Below, in pieces: positions 33,667 to 42,807 of a DNA stretch of 54,060 nucleotides (position 1 is its first letter; the number at the start of each line of letters is the position of its first letter). The stretch comes from CAZONU01 sp965370045 (GTDB taxonomy: Bacteria > Planctomycetota > SZUA-567 > JAKLDR01), in NCBI GenBank assembly GCA_965370045.1, contig CBDUSI010000013.1, positions 1-54,060 on the forward strand, given 5' to 3'. The notes under the pieces were generated by a model. That model was not told the origin of the DNA. It saw nothing but the letters and a program-made list of their open reading frames with translations, and searched no databases. The position numbers and the translations under genes are program-made.

Positions 33667-36600
33667 ATAGCCACGCTGGCTACCGGACTCCGGGCGCTCC
33701 AGCCCGCCCAGGCCGAAGCGCGCCGCCAGGCGGTAGAGCGACACGTACAGCGCGGGGACCACCACCAGGGTCAGCACCGTGGCGAAGGCCAGGCCGAAGA
33801 TCACCGCGATGGCCATGGAGCTCCACCACTCGCTGGACTGGCTGCGGGTTATCAGCTCCACCTTCCGGAAGTCGAAGGAGACCCCGGTGGCCATGGGCAC
33901 CAGGCCGAGTATCGTGGTCGCCGCGGTCAGGAGCACCGGGCGCAGCCGGGTCTGGCCGGCCTGGACGGCGGCGGCCACCAGGTCCATCCCGCGCTTCTGC
34001 AGCCGCCGGGTGTAGTCCAGGAGCACGATGGCGTTGTTGACCACCACCCCGGCCAGGCTGATCACCCCGATGCCGGTCATTATCATCCCGAAGGGCATGG
34101 CGCAGACCAGGAGCCCCATCAGCACGCCGATCAGCGACAGGACCACCGTGGTCATGATGATCAGCGGCATCTGGAAGGAGTTGAACTGGGCCACCAGGAT
34201 CATGGTGATGAGCAGCAGCGCGATCGCGAAGGCCTTGAGCAGGAAGCGCCCGGTCTTCTCGCGCTCCTGCTTCTCGCCGGCGTAGGCGATGCGGCAGCCG
34301 GCGGCGGCCTCCTTCTCGTCGAGGACGTCGGCCAGTCGGCGTTCCACCTCGGCGAGCACGTCCCCGCTCTGGTAGCCCTCGTCGGCGTCGCCGGTGAGGG
34401 TCACGACTCTCTTGCGGTCCACGCGGCTGATGGTCCCGAAGCCGCCGGCGTACTCGAAGTCGCCCAGCTCCCTGAGGGCCACCGACTTGCCCTCGCCGCT
34501 GGGCAGGCGCAGGGAAAACAGCGACTCGACGCCGGTGCGCCGCTCCAGCGGCAGGCGCACGGTGATATCGTACTCGTCGTTGAAGCGCCGGTAGCTGCCC
34601 ACCCCCCGGCCGAATACCGCGGTCTTCAGGAACTGGCCAACGGTCGCGCTGGAGACCCCGCTGAGCGCCGCCTTGCGCCGGTCGGTGATGAAGACCAGCT
34701 CGGGGCGGGCGGCCTCCAGGTCGCTGCGCAAGTTCACCAGCCCGGGCACGTCCGCGATGCGCCGCCGGGCGCGCTCGCTGATCTCGCCGAGCTTCTTGAA
34801 GTCCTCGCCGATGATCCGCACGCTGACCGCCGCGCCGGTGGGCGGGCCCTCCTTCTCCTTCTCGAGCTTGACCTCCGCGCCGGCCAGGCCGGCGAGGTTC
34901 TCGCGGATTTCCACCAGGGCCTGGGCCGAGGGGGTCTCGCGCTTCTCGTAGTCATGGAAGATCAGGGTGAGGTTGGCGGTGTGCGGCCCGGCCGAGCCGC
35001 CCCCGAAGATGAGGTTGCCCCCCCCGCTGGAGCCCACGTTGGTTACTACATGCTTGAGGTGCTTCCGGCTCTTCTCCACGCGGCGCTCGACCTCGCGGGC
35101 CATGCGGTCGGTCTCTTCCAGGCTGGTGCCCTGCGGGAAGCGGATGTTGATCATCGCGCGGTCCGGGTCGATGCTCGGGAAGAAGACCCTCCCCCGGCCC
35201 AGCCGGGCGTAGACCAGCCCCACGGCCAGCAGCAGCAGCACCGCCAGGCTGATGGTGGTCACCCGGTGGGCGATGGCCAGTTCCAGCACCCGGCGGTAGC
35301 CACGGGTGAAGGGGTGGTCGTCACGGGCATGGCGCAGCCGACCTGCGCCGGTCGCCGAGCAGATCACCGGGCTGATCACCAGGGACACGAACAGCGAGCT
35401 GGCCAGGGTGATGACCACGGTGATGGGCAGGTACTTCATGAACTCGCCCATCATGCCCTCCCAGAAGACCAGGGGGCTGAAAGCCGCCACGGTGGTGGCC
35501 GTGCTGGTGGCCACCGGCCAGGCCACCTCGCGGGTGCCGGCCAGCGCGGCCTCCACGCGGGGCAGGCCCGCCTGGCGGTGGCGGTAGATGTTCTCGACGA
35601 TGACGATGGCGTTGTCCACCAGCATGCCCAGGGAGAGCACCAGGCTGAAGAGCACGATCATGTTCAGGGTGTAGCCCAGCGCGCTGATGACCGCGAAGCT
35701 GATCATCATGCTCAGGGGGATGGCCAGGGCCACGATGGCGCTGGTCCGCCAGCCCATGAACAGGAAGAGCACGACCAGCACCAGTATCAGCCCGGATAAG
35801 ATGTTATTCTCGAGGTCCGCGACCATGTCGCGCACGTAGTCGGCGATGTCCACGGTGATTTCCAGCTTGACCCCCGCGGGCACCCGCTTGCGCGCCGCGG
35901 CCAGCACCGCGCGGACCCCGTCGGAGGTGGCGATGATGTTTGCCCCGGTGCGCTTGCGCACCGCCACGGTCAGGCTGGGCGCGCCGTCCAGCCGCGAGTA
36001 GCTGACCCGGTCCTTGTAGGTGGGCACCACCCGGGCCACGTCGGTCAGATAAATGAGCGACCCGTCGCGCTCGGCCACCGGCCAGCGATTGATCTCCGCG
36101 GGGTCGCGGACCTCCATGGGCACGCGCACGTTGAAGCGCATCCCCCGGGTGGCCAGCGCCCCGGCGGAGACGTTCACGTTCTCGGAGGGGATCACGGCCA
36201 GCAGCTCGGCCACGCTCAGGTCGTAGGCGATCAGGCGGTCGGGGTCGACCTCCAGGCGGATCTCCGGCTCCAGCGCGCCGGAGACGTCGGCGCCCAGCAC
36301 CCCGGGCAGCGCCTCAATGGCGTCCTTCAACTGCTCGGCGACCGCCTTGAGGCGCAGCGGCGAGAGCGGCCCGGAGACGCTGACCATGATGATCGGGAAC
36401 TCGGAGATGTTGATCTCGTTGACGGTGGGCTCCTCGGCATCGAAAGGCAACTCGCCCTTGGCCAACTCCACGCGGTCGCGCACGTGCTGCAGGGCGTCGT
36501 CGATGTCCACGTCGGGCTGGAACTCGACCACCACGGTGGAGAGGCCCTCGGCGCTCGACGAGCGCATCTCCTTGAGGCCCTTGAGGCCGGCCAGCTCCTT

Positions 36601-36804
36601 TTCGATCTTCATGGTCACCAGGGTTTCCATGTCCTGGGGGCTGACCCCCTCGTAGGCGGTGGTGACCAGCACGATGGGGATGGGCACGTCCGGGGCGGCC
36701 TCGCGGGGCAGCGTGACGTAGCTGTAAAGCCCGGCGGCGACGATGAGCACCACCAGCACGGCCACGGTGGCCTTGTTGCGGACGGCGACGTCAGTAACGA
36801 TCAT
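33664..36804 (-). CDS. RND-family efflux transporter (AcrB/HAE1-like inner-membrane pump)
   Basis: The 1046-residue protein has 12 predicted membrane helices in two halves. Motifs include the first helix region (VAVLVVLIVAAGLYSYVTLPRE), the porter segments, SLVLSLGMLVDNAIVIVENI with the proton-relay Asp, and the matching GVISLAGVVVNNAIVLLDYTRR in the second half. It is a proton-driven exporter for drugs or other hydrophobic compounds. It starts by ATGA overlap with the adaptor gene, making a two-gene operon with no outer-membrane TolC gene here. Its last codons (QRGY then TAA) abut the inverted-repeat element, so the original C-terminus may have been trimmed. Confidence 0.93.
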   Translation of the reverse strand: MIVTDVAVRNKATVAVLVVLIVAAGLYSYVTLPREAAPDVPIPIVLVTTAYEGVSPQDMETLVTMKIEKELAGLKGLKEMRSSSAEGLSTVVVEFQPDVDIDDALQHVRDRVELAKGELPFDAEEPTVNEINISEFPIIMVSVSGPLSPLRLKAVAEQLKDAIEALPGVLGADVSGALEPEIRLEVDPDRLIAYDLSVAELLAVIPSENVNVSAGALATRGMRFNVRVPMEVRDPAEINRWPVAERDGSLIYLTDVARVVPTYKDRVSYSRLDGAPSLTVAVRKRTGANIIATSDGVRAVLAAARKRVPAGVKLEITVDIADYVRDMVADLENNILSGLILVLVVLFLFMGWRTSAIVALAIPLSMMISFAVISALGYTLNMIVLFSLVLSLGMLVDNAIVIVENIYRHRQAGLPRVEAALAGTREVAWPVATSTATTVAAFSPLVFWEGMMGEFMKYLPITVVITLASSLFVSLVISPVICSATGAGRLRHARDDHPFTRGYRRVLELAIAHRVTTISLAVLLLLAVGLVYARLGRGRVFFPSIDPDRAMINIRFPQGTSLEETDRMAREVERRVEKSRKHLKHVVTNVGSSGGGNLIFGGGSAGPHTANLTLIFHDYEKRETPSAQALVEIRENLAGLAGAEVKLEKEKEGPPTGAAVSVRIIGEDFKKLGEISERARRRIADVPGLVNLRSDLEAARPELVFITDRRKAALSGVSSATVGQFLKTAVFGRGVGSYRRFNDEYDITVRLPLERRTGVESLFSLRLPSGEGKSVALRELGDFEYAGGFGTISRVDRKRVVTLTGDADEGYQSGDVLAEVERRLADVLDEKEAAAGCRIAYAGEKQEREKTGRFLLKAFAIALLLITMILVAQFNSFQMPLIIMTTVVLSLIGVLMGLLVCAMPFGMIMTGIGVISLAGVVVNNAIVLLDYTRRLQKRGMDLVAAAVQAGQTRLRPVLLTAATTILGLVPMATGVSFDFRKVELITRSQSSEWWSSMAIAVIFGLAFATVLTLVVVPALYVSLYRLAARFGLGGLERPESGSQRGY

Positions 36805-37934
36805 TCCGCGGCGGCCCCCGGGGTCTTCTCCTGCGTCTCAATGTGCACCGGCTGGCCGGAGCCAACGAAGGCCTGGCCTTTGACGATCAGCTGCTCCCCG
36901 GGCTTCAGGCCCTCCAGTATCCGCACGTACTGGACCTTCTTGCGGGTCTTACGGGTCTTGCGAGACTTGATCACCGAGGTGTCCAGGCGCACTTCCCGGC
37001 GGACGGCCTTGCCGCTCTCCACCACGTAGACCGCGTGGCCGCGCTCCAGGGGGATTACCGCATCGAGCGGCACCATGACCGCGTCTTTAAGCACCCGGCG
37101 GGTGAGGCGCACGGTGACGATGCGCCCGCCGCGCAAGAGCCGTTTCGGGTTGTCCACAGTAACCTCCGCGCGCGCCGCGCGGGTGGCCCGGTCGGCCAGC
37201 AGGCTGAGGTAACTGACCTTCCCGTGGAAGACGCGCTTCTTGCCCTCCAGTTCGCAAAGGACATCGGCGGGGGTGCCCACCTTGATGTACTGGGCGTCGC
37301 GCTCGGGGATCATCACCGCGGCCTTGACCCGGCTTGAGTCCACGATGCGCGCCACCGGATTCCCCGCCGTCACGTACTCGCCCTTCTCGACGATGAAGTC
37401 ATCGAGCACCCCGGCGATCGGCGCGGTGATTCGCGCGCGCTTGAGCCGTGCTTCGGCGGCGGCCAGCGCCGCGGCGCTGGCGTCGCGCGCGGCGCGGGCG
37501 GTCTCCAGTTCCTCGCCGCGGGCCGCGCCGGCCTTCTGGAGCTTCTCGGTGCGCAGAAAGGCCAGCTCGGCCAGCTTCGCCCGGGCGCGGGCACCGTCGC
37601 GCTGGGCCTCCAGCAGATCGCTGTTGAGCACGATGAGCAGCTGCCCGGCGCGGCAGGCCGCGCCTTCCTTGACGGCCAGCTTCTCGACGCGGCCGGCGAC
37701 CTCCGCGGAGACGGTCACGGTGCGCTGAGGCTCTATCACCGCGGGCAGTTCGGCGACGTCCGGCAGCTCGGGCAGCGCCCGGACGGTCTCGACGATCACG
37801 TTGGCGACGCGCGGCCCGGGCGGCGCGGGCTTCTCGCGGCCGTACTTGTAGTAGTGGGTCACCCACAGGCCCAGCGCGGCGACGATGACGACCCCGCCGA
37901 CGATGAGTAACGCGGGTATCAGCTTCTTGTCCAT
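36801..37934 (-). CDS. RND efflux periplasmic adaptor (HlyD/AcrA family)
   Basis: The protein has 377 residues from ATG 37934 (GGGAAGG upstream). An N-terminal anchor (LIPALLIVGGVVIVAALGLWV) leads into lipoyl halves (VEKLAVKEGAACRAGQLLIVL and ARITAPIAGVLDDFIVEKGEYV) that flank a helical hairpin rich in Ala/Arg (AAALAAAEARLKRARI). Beta-barrel and membrane-proximal regions follow (LRGGRIVTVRLTRRV). It links the pump to an outer-membrane channel. The promoter and an 18-bp palindrome sit just upstream. Confidence 0.92.
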   Translation of the reverse strand: MDKKLIPALLIVGGVVIVAALGLWVTHYYKYGREKPAPPGPRVANVIVETVRALPELPDVAELPAVIEPQRTVTVSAEVAGRVEKLAVKEGAACRAGQLLIVLNSDLLEAQRDGARARAKLAELAFLRTEKLQKAGAARGEELETARAARDASAAALAAAEARLKRARITAPIAGVLDDFIVEKGEYVTAGNPVARIVDSSRVKAAVMIPERDAQYIKVGTPADVLCELEGKKRVFHGKVSYLSLLADRATRAARAEVTVDNPKRLLRGGRIVTVRLTRRVLKDAVMVPLDAVIPLERGHAVYVVESGKAVRREVRLDTSVIKSRKTRKTRKKVQYVRILEGLKPGEQLIVKGQAFVGSGQPVHIETQEKTPGAAAE

Positions 37935-37966
37935 GATTGCCTTCCCTGATGCCGGACACACCTAAC

Positions 37967-37984
37967 TGACTGACCGGTCAGTCA
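37967..37984. promoter_or_regulatory. TetR-type operator: perfect 18-bp palindrome
   Basis: TGACTGACCGGTCAGTCA is a perfect inverted repeat located just downstream of the -10 element of the efflux operon. It has the form of operators of TetR/AcrR repressors of RND pumps, so binding would block transcription. No TetR gene is found in this window. Confidence 0.75.
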
Positions 37985-37990
37985 TATAAG

Positions 37991-38019
37991 AATATAGCGC
38001 CTCCCGGCACCTGAAACAA
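37991..38019 (-). promoter_or_regulatory. Promoter of the RND efflux operon
   Basis: TTGTTT (38019-38014), 17 bp, TATATT (37996-37991) on the minus strand, followed within seven bases by the palindromic operator. Confidence 0.65.
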
Positions 38020-38061
38020 GGGCAGATTTGGGGAGCGGTGAATGGCCCCGGCCGGGGCTCA

Positions 38062-40524
38062 CTACTCGCCGAACAGCTTGCTCTTCTCCTTGGCGCCGTG
38101 CTTGATGAGCAGCTTGACTATGTCCGCCCGCTTCTTCCCGCGGGCGGCCTCGATCACCGTTTGGCCGTCCGCCATCTCGGCGTTGACGTCCGCGCCCTTG
38201 GCTATCAGCAGCTCGGCGGCGGCCTTGTGCCCTCGCCAGGCGGCCACATGCAGCGGTGTGATGCGTTTGTCGGTCCTGGCGTTCACGTCGACGCCCTTGG
38301 CCAGCAGCGCCTTGATCAGCCCGACGCTGCCGGCCCTGGCGGCCGAGTGCAGCGGCGTCAGCCCCTCCTTGGTGGCGGCGCCGGCCTTGGCCCCCTTCTT
38401 CAGCAGAAAGAGCCCGACGTCCTCGTGCCTCCCGGCGGCGGTTATCAGCGGGGTCCAGCCCCTCTTGTCGGCCGCCTCCAGGCGGGCGCCGGCCGCCAGG
38501 AGAAGCTCGACCGCCTCCATCTGCCCGTCGTACGCGGCCCAGTAGAGGGGCGTCTCGCCGCCGGCGGACCCAGCCTCCAGGGCGGCCCCGGCCTTCAGCA
38601 GATAGGCGACCACCTCTCCGAAGCCCCGGCCGGCCGCCGCGTGCAGGGAGGTGCTGCGGTCCCGCGTCCTGGCGTCGACGGGCAGGCCGTTCTCCTTGAG
38701 CAGCTTGACCACTTCGAGGTGCCCTGCGTAAGCCGCCCAGTGCATGGCCGTGGTGCCCACGGAGTTCCGGGCCTTGAGGTCCGCCCCGCGGGCCAGCAGC
38801 AGCTCGACGATCTCCTTGTTGCCGCGCATCGCCGCGGTCAGGAGCGGGGTGTCGCCGCTTGCGGGCCGGGCGTCGACTTCGGCGCCCTTGTCCAGGAGCA
38901 GCCGGACGTTCCGGGCGTTGTCCTCGTTAATCGCGAAGGTGAGCGGCGTGGCCTTCGCCGTGGTCCGGGCGTCCACCTTCGCGCCCTTCCCGAGGAGCAG
39001 CTTTATCATCTCTCCGCTTCCGTCGACGGCGGCCATGTGCAGGGGGACCCGGCCTTGCGCCGTCGGGGCTCCGACCTTCGCGCCCTTCTCGATGAGCAGC
39101 CGGGCGACGCCCAGACGGCCGTTGATGGCTGCGAAGTGCAGGGGAGCATAACTTCCCCCCCTGGTCCGGGCCTCGAGATTCGCGCCCTTCTCAATGAGCA
39201 GCCGGGCGATCTCGCGGCGCCCGAGCATCGCCGCCAAGTGCAGCGCGGTGGTGCCAGCCCAGTTCTTGACGTCGGTCTTCTCTCCCCCGGCGAGCAGCTT
39301 CTTCAGCGCCTCCGCGTCCCCGGCGAGCACGGCGGCGTGCAGCGGCACGGTCCTGGCCGCCGGCAGCGAGTCCTTGACGGCCAGCTCGACCTCCAGGACG
39401 CGCTCGCCGCGGCGGATTTCGAGCTTGAGCTTCTTCCCCTCCGCCTCGTAGATCATCTGGCCAAGTCCGGTCATGGAGTGTTTGCCGGCGAGTTTGCCGG
39501 CCATCTTCAGGAGCAGGTCCCCGGGCCGCAGGCCGGCGGCCGCTCCCGGGCTGCCGGCCTCGACCTCGTCGATCACGGTTCTGCCCCCGCGGCGGGACAT
39601 GCTCAGGCCGATCAGGAAGCCGCGGTCCGGCCGGAAGCTGCGTTTACGCTTGCGAAAGTATATCCGCCGTCCCGGGAAGTCCAGGGTTACCACGTAACGC
39701 CTCAGGAACCCCAACCCCAGGACGTCTCGATCCGCGGCCCCCACCACCGCCTCGGTCTGCGCGCAGTTCCCCAGGACCAGCAGCGCGGTCCTCCCGGCCA
39801 TGGGGCGCGCCTCTCCGGTGACGGTGGCCACCCGGTTCTCCTTGCGCCGGCCCGGCGGGACGGCCGACTTGAACATGGCCGGGGAGAGCAGCCCGCTCCC
39901 GGCGAACCCGGTGTCCAGCATGAAGCCGGCGGCGCCGGCCCCGGTGTTGGCCAGCACGTAGGCGCAGTTATCTTCCCTCTTAACCTTCATCCTCAGGGGC
40001 GTTCCCCAGGACTTGCGGCTCCGCGTCCCCGCCCGGACTATCTGGAACTTCTTCCCCTCGAAGTCCAGCCGCAGGATGTGATTCTTCAGGAAGGTCATCC
40101 CCACTATTCCACGGATATCCCGTCCCGAGGCCTCGCGCATCGACTTGAGGTCAAAGCACGCCGCCAGACTGCCCTTGCAGACCTCCAGGCCGCCCATCGA
40201 GGCGGCGGGAGCTTCGTAGAACGTGGCCTTCATCTCGGCCATCAAGGCCGAAACCGTTTCCCGGCGCCGGGACCTGCCCAGCGCCCCCCGTAGCGAGATG
40301 TCAAAGGCATTGAAGCTTGCCCCGGTGTCGAGCATGAAGGTGTACGTCTTCTTCCCGATCTTGACGGGCACCAGCAGCGGCTCGTCGGGCCCGAGCATGG
40401 GGAACTCGGCGAGGATATCGGCCTTGTCGATGTCCGGCGGCGGCTTCTTCTCCGGCTCGGCGGCGCGGAGGGGCAGAGAGAGCGCGCACAGCGCCGCGGC
40501 CAGCAAGACATATGTTCTTCGCAT
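38062..40524 (-). CDS. Secreted retropepsin-like / PDZ / ankyrin-repeat protein
   Basis: The 820-residue protein has a signal peptide (TYVLLAAALCALSLPLRAAE) and GGAGG before the ATG. Two aspartic-protease-type lobes follow: TFMLDTGAS with D66 and FMLDTGFAGSG with D204, each with a later hydrophobic-Gly partner (IRGIVGMTFLKNH and DVLGLGFLRRY). A PDZ domain (about 295-390: VIDEVEAGSPGAAAGLRPGDLLL) comes next. The C-terminal half is about 13 ankyrin repeats (TTALHLAAMLGRREIARLL and relatives). Two DTG motifs in one chain would let the lobes act as a built-in dimer. An extracytoplasmic protease with PDZ and ankyrin recognition arms is the inference; catalysis is unproved. Confidence 0.8.
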   Translation of the reverse strand: MRRTYVLLAAALCALSLPLRAAEPEKKPPPDIDKADILAEFPMLGPDEPLLVPVKIGKKTYTFMLDTGASFNAFDISLRGALGRSRRRETVSALMAEMKATFYEAPAASMGGLEVCKGSLAACFDLKSMREASGRDIRGIVGMTFLKNHILRLDFEGKKFQIVRAGTRSRKSWGTPLRMKVKREDNCAYVLANTGAGAAGFMLDTGFAGSGLLSPAMFKSAVPPGRRKENRVATVTGEARPMAGRTALLVLGNCAQTEAVVGAADRDVLGLGFLRRYVVTLDFPGRRIYFRKRKRSFRPDRGFLIGLSMSRRGGRTVIDEVEAGSPGAAAGLRPGDLLLKMAGKLAGKHSMTGLGQMIYEAEGKKLKLEIRRGERVLEVELAVKDSLPAARTVPLHAAVLAGDAEALKKLLAGGEKTDVKNWAGTTALHLAAMLGRREIARLLIEKGANLEARTRGGSYAPLHFAAINGRLGVARLLIEKGAKVGAPTAQGRVPLHMAAVDGSGEMIKLLLGKGAKVDARTTAKATPLTFAINEDNARNVRLLLDKGAEVDARPASGDTPLLTAAMRGNKEIVELLLARGADLKARNSVGTTAMHWAAYAGHLEVVKLLKENGLPVDARTRDRSTSLHAAAGRGFGEVVAYLLKAGAALEAGSAGGETPLYWAAYDGQMEAVELLLAAGARLEAADKRGWTPLITAAGRHEDVGLFLLKKGAKAGAATKEGLTPLHSAARAGSVGLIKALLAKGVDVNARTDKRITPLHVAAWRGHKAAAELLIAKGADVNAEMADGQTVIEAARGKKRADIVKLLIKHGAKEKSKLFGE

Positions 40525-40547
40525 ACGGCCCTCCTTCGGGACGCTCA

Positions 40548-40576
40548 TTATTATGGAAAGCCGGGGCCGCCAGCAA
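40548..40576 (-). promoter_or_regulatory. Possible promoter of the protease/ankyrin gene
   Basis: TTGCTG (40576-40571), 17 bp, TAATAA (40553-40548) on the minus strand, just after the epimerase stop codon and 24 bases before the ATG. Confidence 0.45.
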
Positions 40577-40582
40577 ACGCCG

Positions 40583-41503
40583 CTAGCCGGCGTTCTCCAC
40601 CAGCGCACGGAGGCCCTCTTCCAATGTGGCTTGCGGCGCGTAGCCCAGGACCTCCTTGGCGCGGGATATGTCCGAAACCGAGTGCCTGATGTCCCCGGCG
40701 CGCTCGGCGGCGAACTCGGGGCTCACTTCGCGTCCGAAGATGCCTCCCAACGTGGTGAGCAGTTCCAGCAGGCTGGTGCGCTGGCCCGTGCCTATGTTGA
40801 AGACCTCGCCCCTGCCCGCGTCTTCCGAGCGCATGGCCAGGAGGTTGGCCCGGACTACGTCTTTCACGTAAACAAAGTCGCGGGTCTGCTCCCCGTCGCC
40901 GAAGATAGTAGGCGTGCCGTTGGCCCTCAGCACGTCGACGAACTTGGAGATCACCCCGGAGTACATGCTGCCCGGGTCCTGCCGCGGGCCGAAGACGTTA
41001 AAATAGCGCAGCGCGACCGTTTCCACGTTATACAGCTCGGCAAAGACGCGCAGGTAATGCTCGCCGGCGAGCTTGCCCAGCGCGTAGGGCGAGACCGTCT
41101 CGGGCAGCATGGCTTCATGTTTGGGAAGCTCCGGGTCGTTGCCGTAGACCGCCGCGCTACTGGCCAGCAATACCCGCTTCACTCCTGCGTCCCGCGCGGC
41201 CAGCAGGACGTTCAGCGTCCCGGTGACGTTGATCTCGTTGCACTCCAGGGGCTCGTCGACACTTTGGGGGACCGAGACCATGGCCGCCTCGTGAAAGACT
41301 CCGGCGACGTCCTTCATCGCCCCGGCCAGCGCCTCGCGGTCGCGGATGTCGGCCTCCACGAGCTCGACGTCCAGGCCGTCGAGGTTCTTCTCGTAGCCCG
41401 ACGAGAGATTATCGAGGATCCGGACTCCGTGGCCGTCTTTCAACAGCTCTTCGGCGATGTGCGAGCCGATGAATCCCGCGCCGCCGGTGATCAGGTACTT
41501 CAC
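40583..41503 (-). CDS. NAD-dependent UDP-sugar 4-epimerase (SDR family)
   Basis: The protein has 306 residues from GTG 41503 (AAAGGA upstream). The Rossmann NAD motif is GGAGFIGSHIAEEL, the catalytic Ser is in LLASSAAVYG, and the YxxxK site is SPYALGKLAGEHY. FGPRQDPGSMYSGVISKF is the signature of GalE/WbpP-type epimerases that interconvert UDP-sugars, including N-acetylated ones. It is the third gene after the NahK-like kinase and a nucleotidyltransferase, so UDP-GlcNAc/UDP-GalNAc exchange is likely. A repeat element separates it from the kinase gene by 194 bases. Confidence 0.9.
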   Translation of the reverse strand: MKYLITGGAGFIGSHIAEELLKDGHGVRILDNLSSGYEKNLDGLDVELVEADIRDREALAGAMKDVAGVFHEAAMVSVPQSVDEPLECNEINVTGTLNVLLAARDAGVKRVLLASSAAVYGNDPELPKHEAMLPETVSPYALGKLAGEHYLRVFAELYNVETVALRYFNVFGPRQDPGSMYSGVISKFVDVLRANGTPTIFGDGEQTRDFVYVKDVVRANLLAMRSEDAGRGEVFNIGTGQRTSLLELLTTLGGIFGREVSPEFAAERAGDIRHSVSDISRAKEVLGYAPQATLEEGLRALVENAG

Positions 41504-41537
41504 TGCATTCCTTTCAAGACCACCGAAACACAATTGG

Positions 41538-41685
41538 AACCGCAGATAAACGCGGATAAACGCCGCCGATCTTCCGCGGCAACGTCTGCTGGTGAAATCC
41601 CGTGCTTCCCGCCGCGCTCAGACCTCCGTAGCCCCTCGTGCCTTGGTAGTTGACAATCCGCGCCATCTGCGTGCATCTGCGGTTT
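41538..41685. repeat. Inverted-repeat element with AACCGCAGAT ends
   Basis: Left AACCGCAGATAAACGCGGAT (41538-41557) is matched by right CATCTGCGTGCATCTGCGGTT (41664-41684). It sits inside the sugar operon. The interior also carries a CCTTGGTAGTTG word (41641-41652) like the element at 33541-33666. Confidence 0.6.
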
Positions 41686-41697
41686 CCTCTTCCGTGG

Positions 41698-42807
41698 TTA
41701 TGTATATTTCTCAACGACCTTCTCCATCGCGTCCATCTTCTCTTCCATGTCCGCGACCATCTTGAACTGGGTGCGGGCCCGGTCCAGGTTGTGGCCCTCG
41801 CGGTGGATGCGGAAGTAGACGTCGCCGGCCAGGTGGTCGGCCAGGAAGCGTGAGCCGCACTCGAAGGTCAGCAGCTTGGCCGAGAAGGCCATGACCCCGA
41901 TTTCCGCGGGCGTCAGGAACTCGCGCGCCGAAGACAGGTATCCACGAGCAAGCCGCTCGAACATGTCCAGGCTCATCGACACCCTGGAGAGGTCGCGCTC
42001 GTCCTCCGCGGCGGTCGAAGCCCCAATCCGTATGGAGTCGCCGAAGTCGTAGGCGGTCAGCCCGGGCATGGCCGTGTCCAGGTCGATGACGCATACCGCC
42101 TGGCCGGTGCCGGGGTCGAGCATCACGTTGTTGAACTTGGTGTCGTTGTGGGTGACCCGCTCGGGCAGCTCGCCGCGCTCGAGCATGTCCACCAGCCGCG
42201 CGCAGTCCGCCTCGCGCTCCAGGACGAAGTCAGTTTCTCTCTTCACGTCCGCGGCGCGGTTCTCCGCGTCGCCCGCCAGCGCCGCCTTGAAGGTCTCGAA
42301 GCGCTTGCGGGTGTGGTGGAAGTCCGGGATGGTCTCGACCAGCCGCCCGCCGGGCAGGTCGGCCAGCGCTTTCTGAAAATCGCCAAAGGCCCGCGAGGCG
42401 TTCTCCACGTGGTCCAGGTTTTCGACGACTTCGTACGTCCGCGCGTCCTCAATGAACAGATAGGTCCGCCACGCGCCACCGTCGGCATCGCGGGCGAAGC
42501 TGGCCCCCTCTCGCGAGGGAACCAGGGTGAGCGCCCCGCGGCGCGGGTCGCCGCCGGCCGCCTCGACCTTCCCGGCCAGGTGCCGGGTGATGCGCTCGAT
42601 GTTGCTCATCAGCCCGCGGACGTCGCGGAAGATGGTCTCGTTGATCCGCTGGTGGATGAAGCGCCGCTCGCCGTCCGCGGTCCTGAAGCGTCCCGCGTAG
42701 GTCTCGTTGATGTGCCCGTTGCCGTAGGGCTCGGCACTCAGGAACTCGCCGTCGATGGCGAACAGCCCGGCGGCCGCGGCCAGGTCGCGTTTCGGTTTAT
42801 CGCTCAT
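41698..42807 (-). CDS. nahK: N-acetylhexosamine 1-kinase (NahK-like)
   Basis: The 369-residue aminoglycoside-phosphotransferase fold protein agrees closely with bifidobacterial NahK along its length: AEPYGNGHINETYAGRF, VTHNDTKFNNVMLD (catalytic loop), VIDLDTAMPG (metal-binding), YDFGDSIRIGASTAAEDERD, TFECGSRFLADHLAGDVYF and HNLDRARTQFKMV. NahK phosphorylates GlcNAc or GalNAc at C1. The ATG overlaps the stop of the nucleotidyltransferase gene (ATGA). With that enzyme and the epimerase it forms an activation route from free N-acetylhexosamine to UDP-sugars, resembling the bifidobacterial lacto-N-biose operon without its phosphorylase. Confidence 0.87.
   Translation of the reverse strand: MSDKPKRDLAAAAGLFAIDGEFLSAEPYGNGHINETYAGRFRTADGERRFIHQRINETIFRDVRGLMSNIERITRHLAGKVEAAGGDPRRGALTLVPSREGASFARDADGGAWRTYLFIEDARTYEVVENLDHVENASRAFGDFQKALADLPGGRLVETIPDFHHTRKRFETFKAALAGDAENRAADVKRETDFVLEREADCARLVDMLERGELPERVTHNDTKFNNVMLDPGTGQAVCVIDLDTAMPGLTAYDFGDSIRIGASTAAEDERDLSRVSMSLDMFERLARGYLSSAREFLTPAEIGVMAFSAKLLTFECGSRFLADHLAGDVYFRIHREGHNLDRARTQFKMVADMEEKMDAMEKVVEKYT

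Noticed and set aside
33649..35799. A 716-codon plus-strand frame
   Set aside because: It is antisense to the RND pump; the product is His/Ala/Gly-rich and matches no family.
38038..40293. A 751-codon plus-strand frame
   Set aside because: It is antisense to the protease/ankyrin gene and is a compositional artefact of the repeats.
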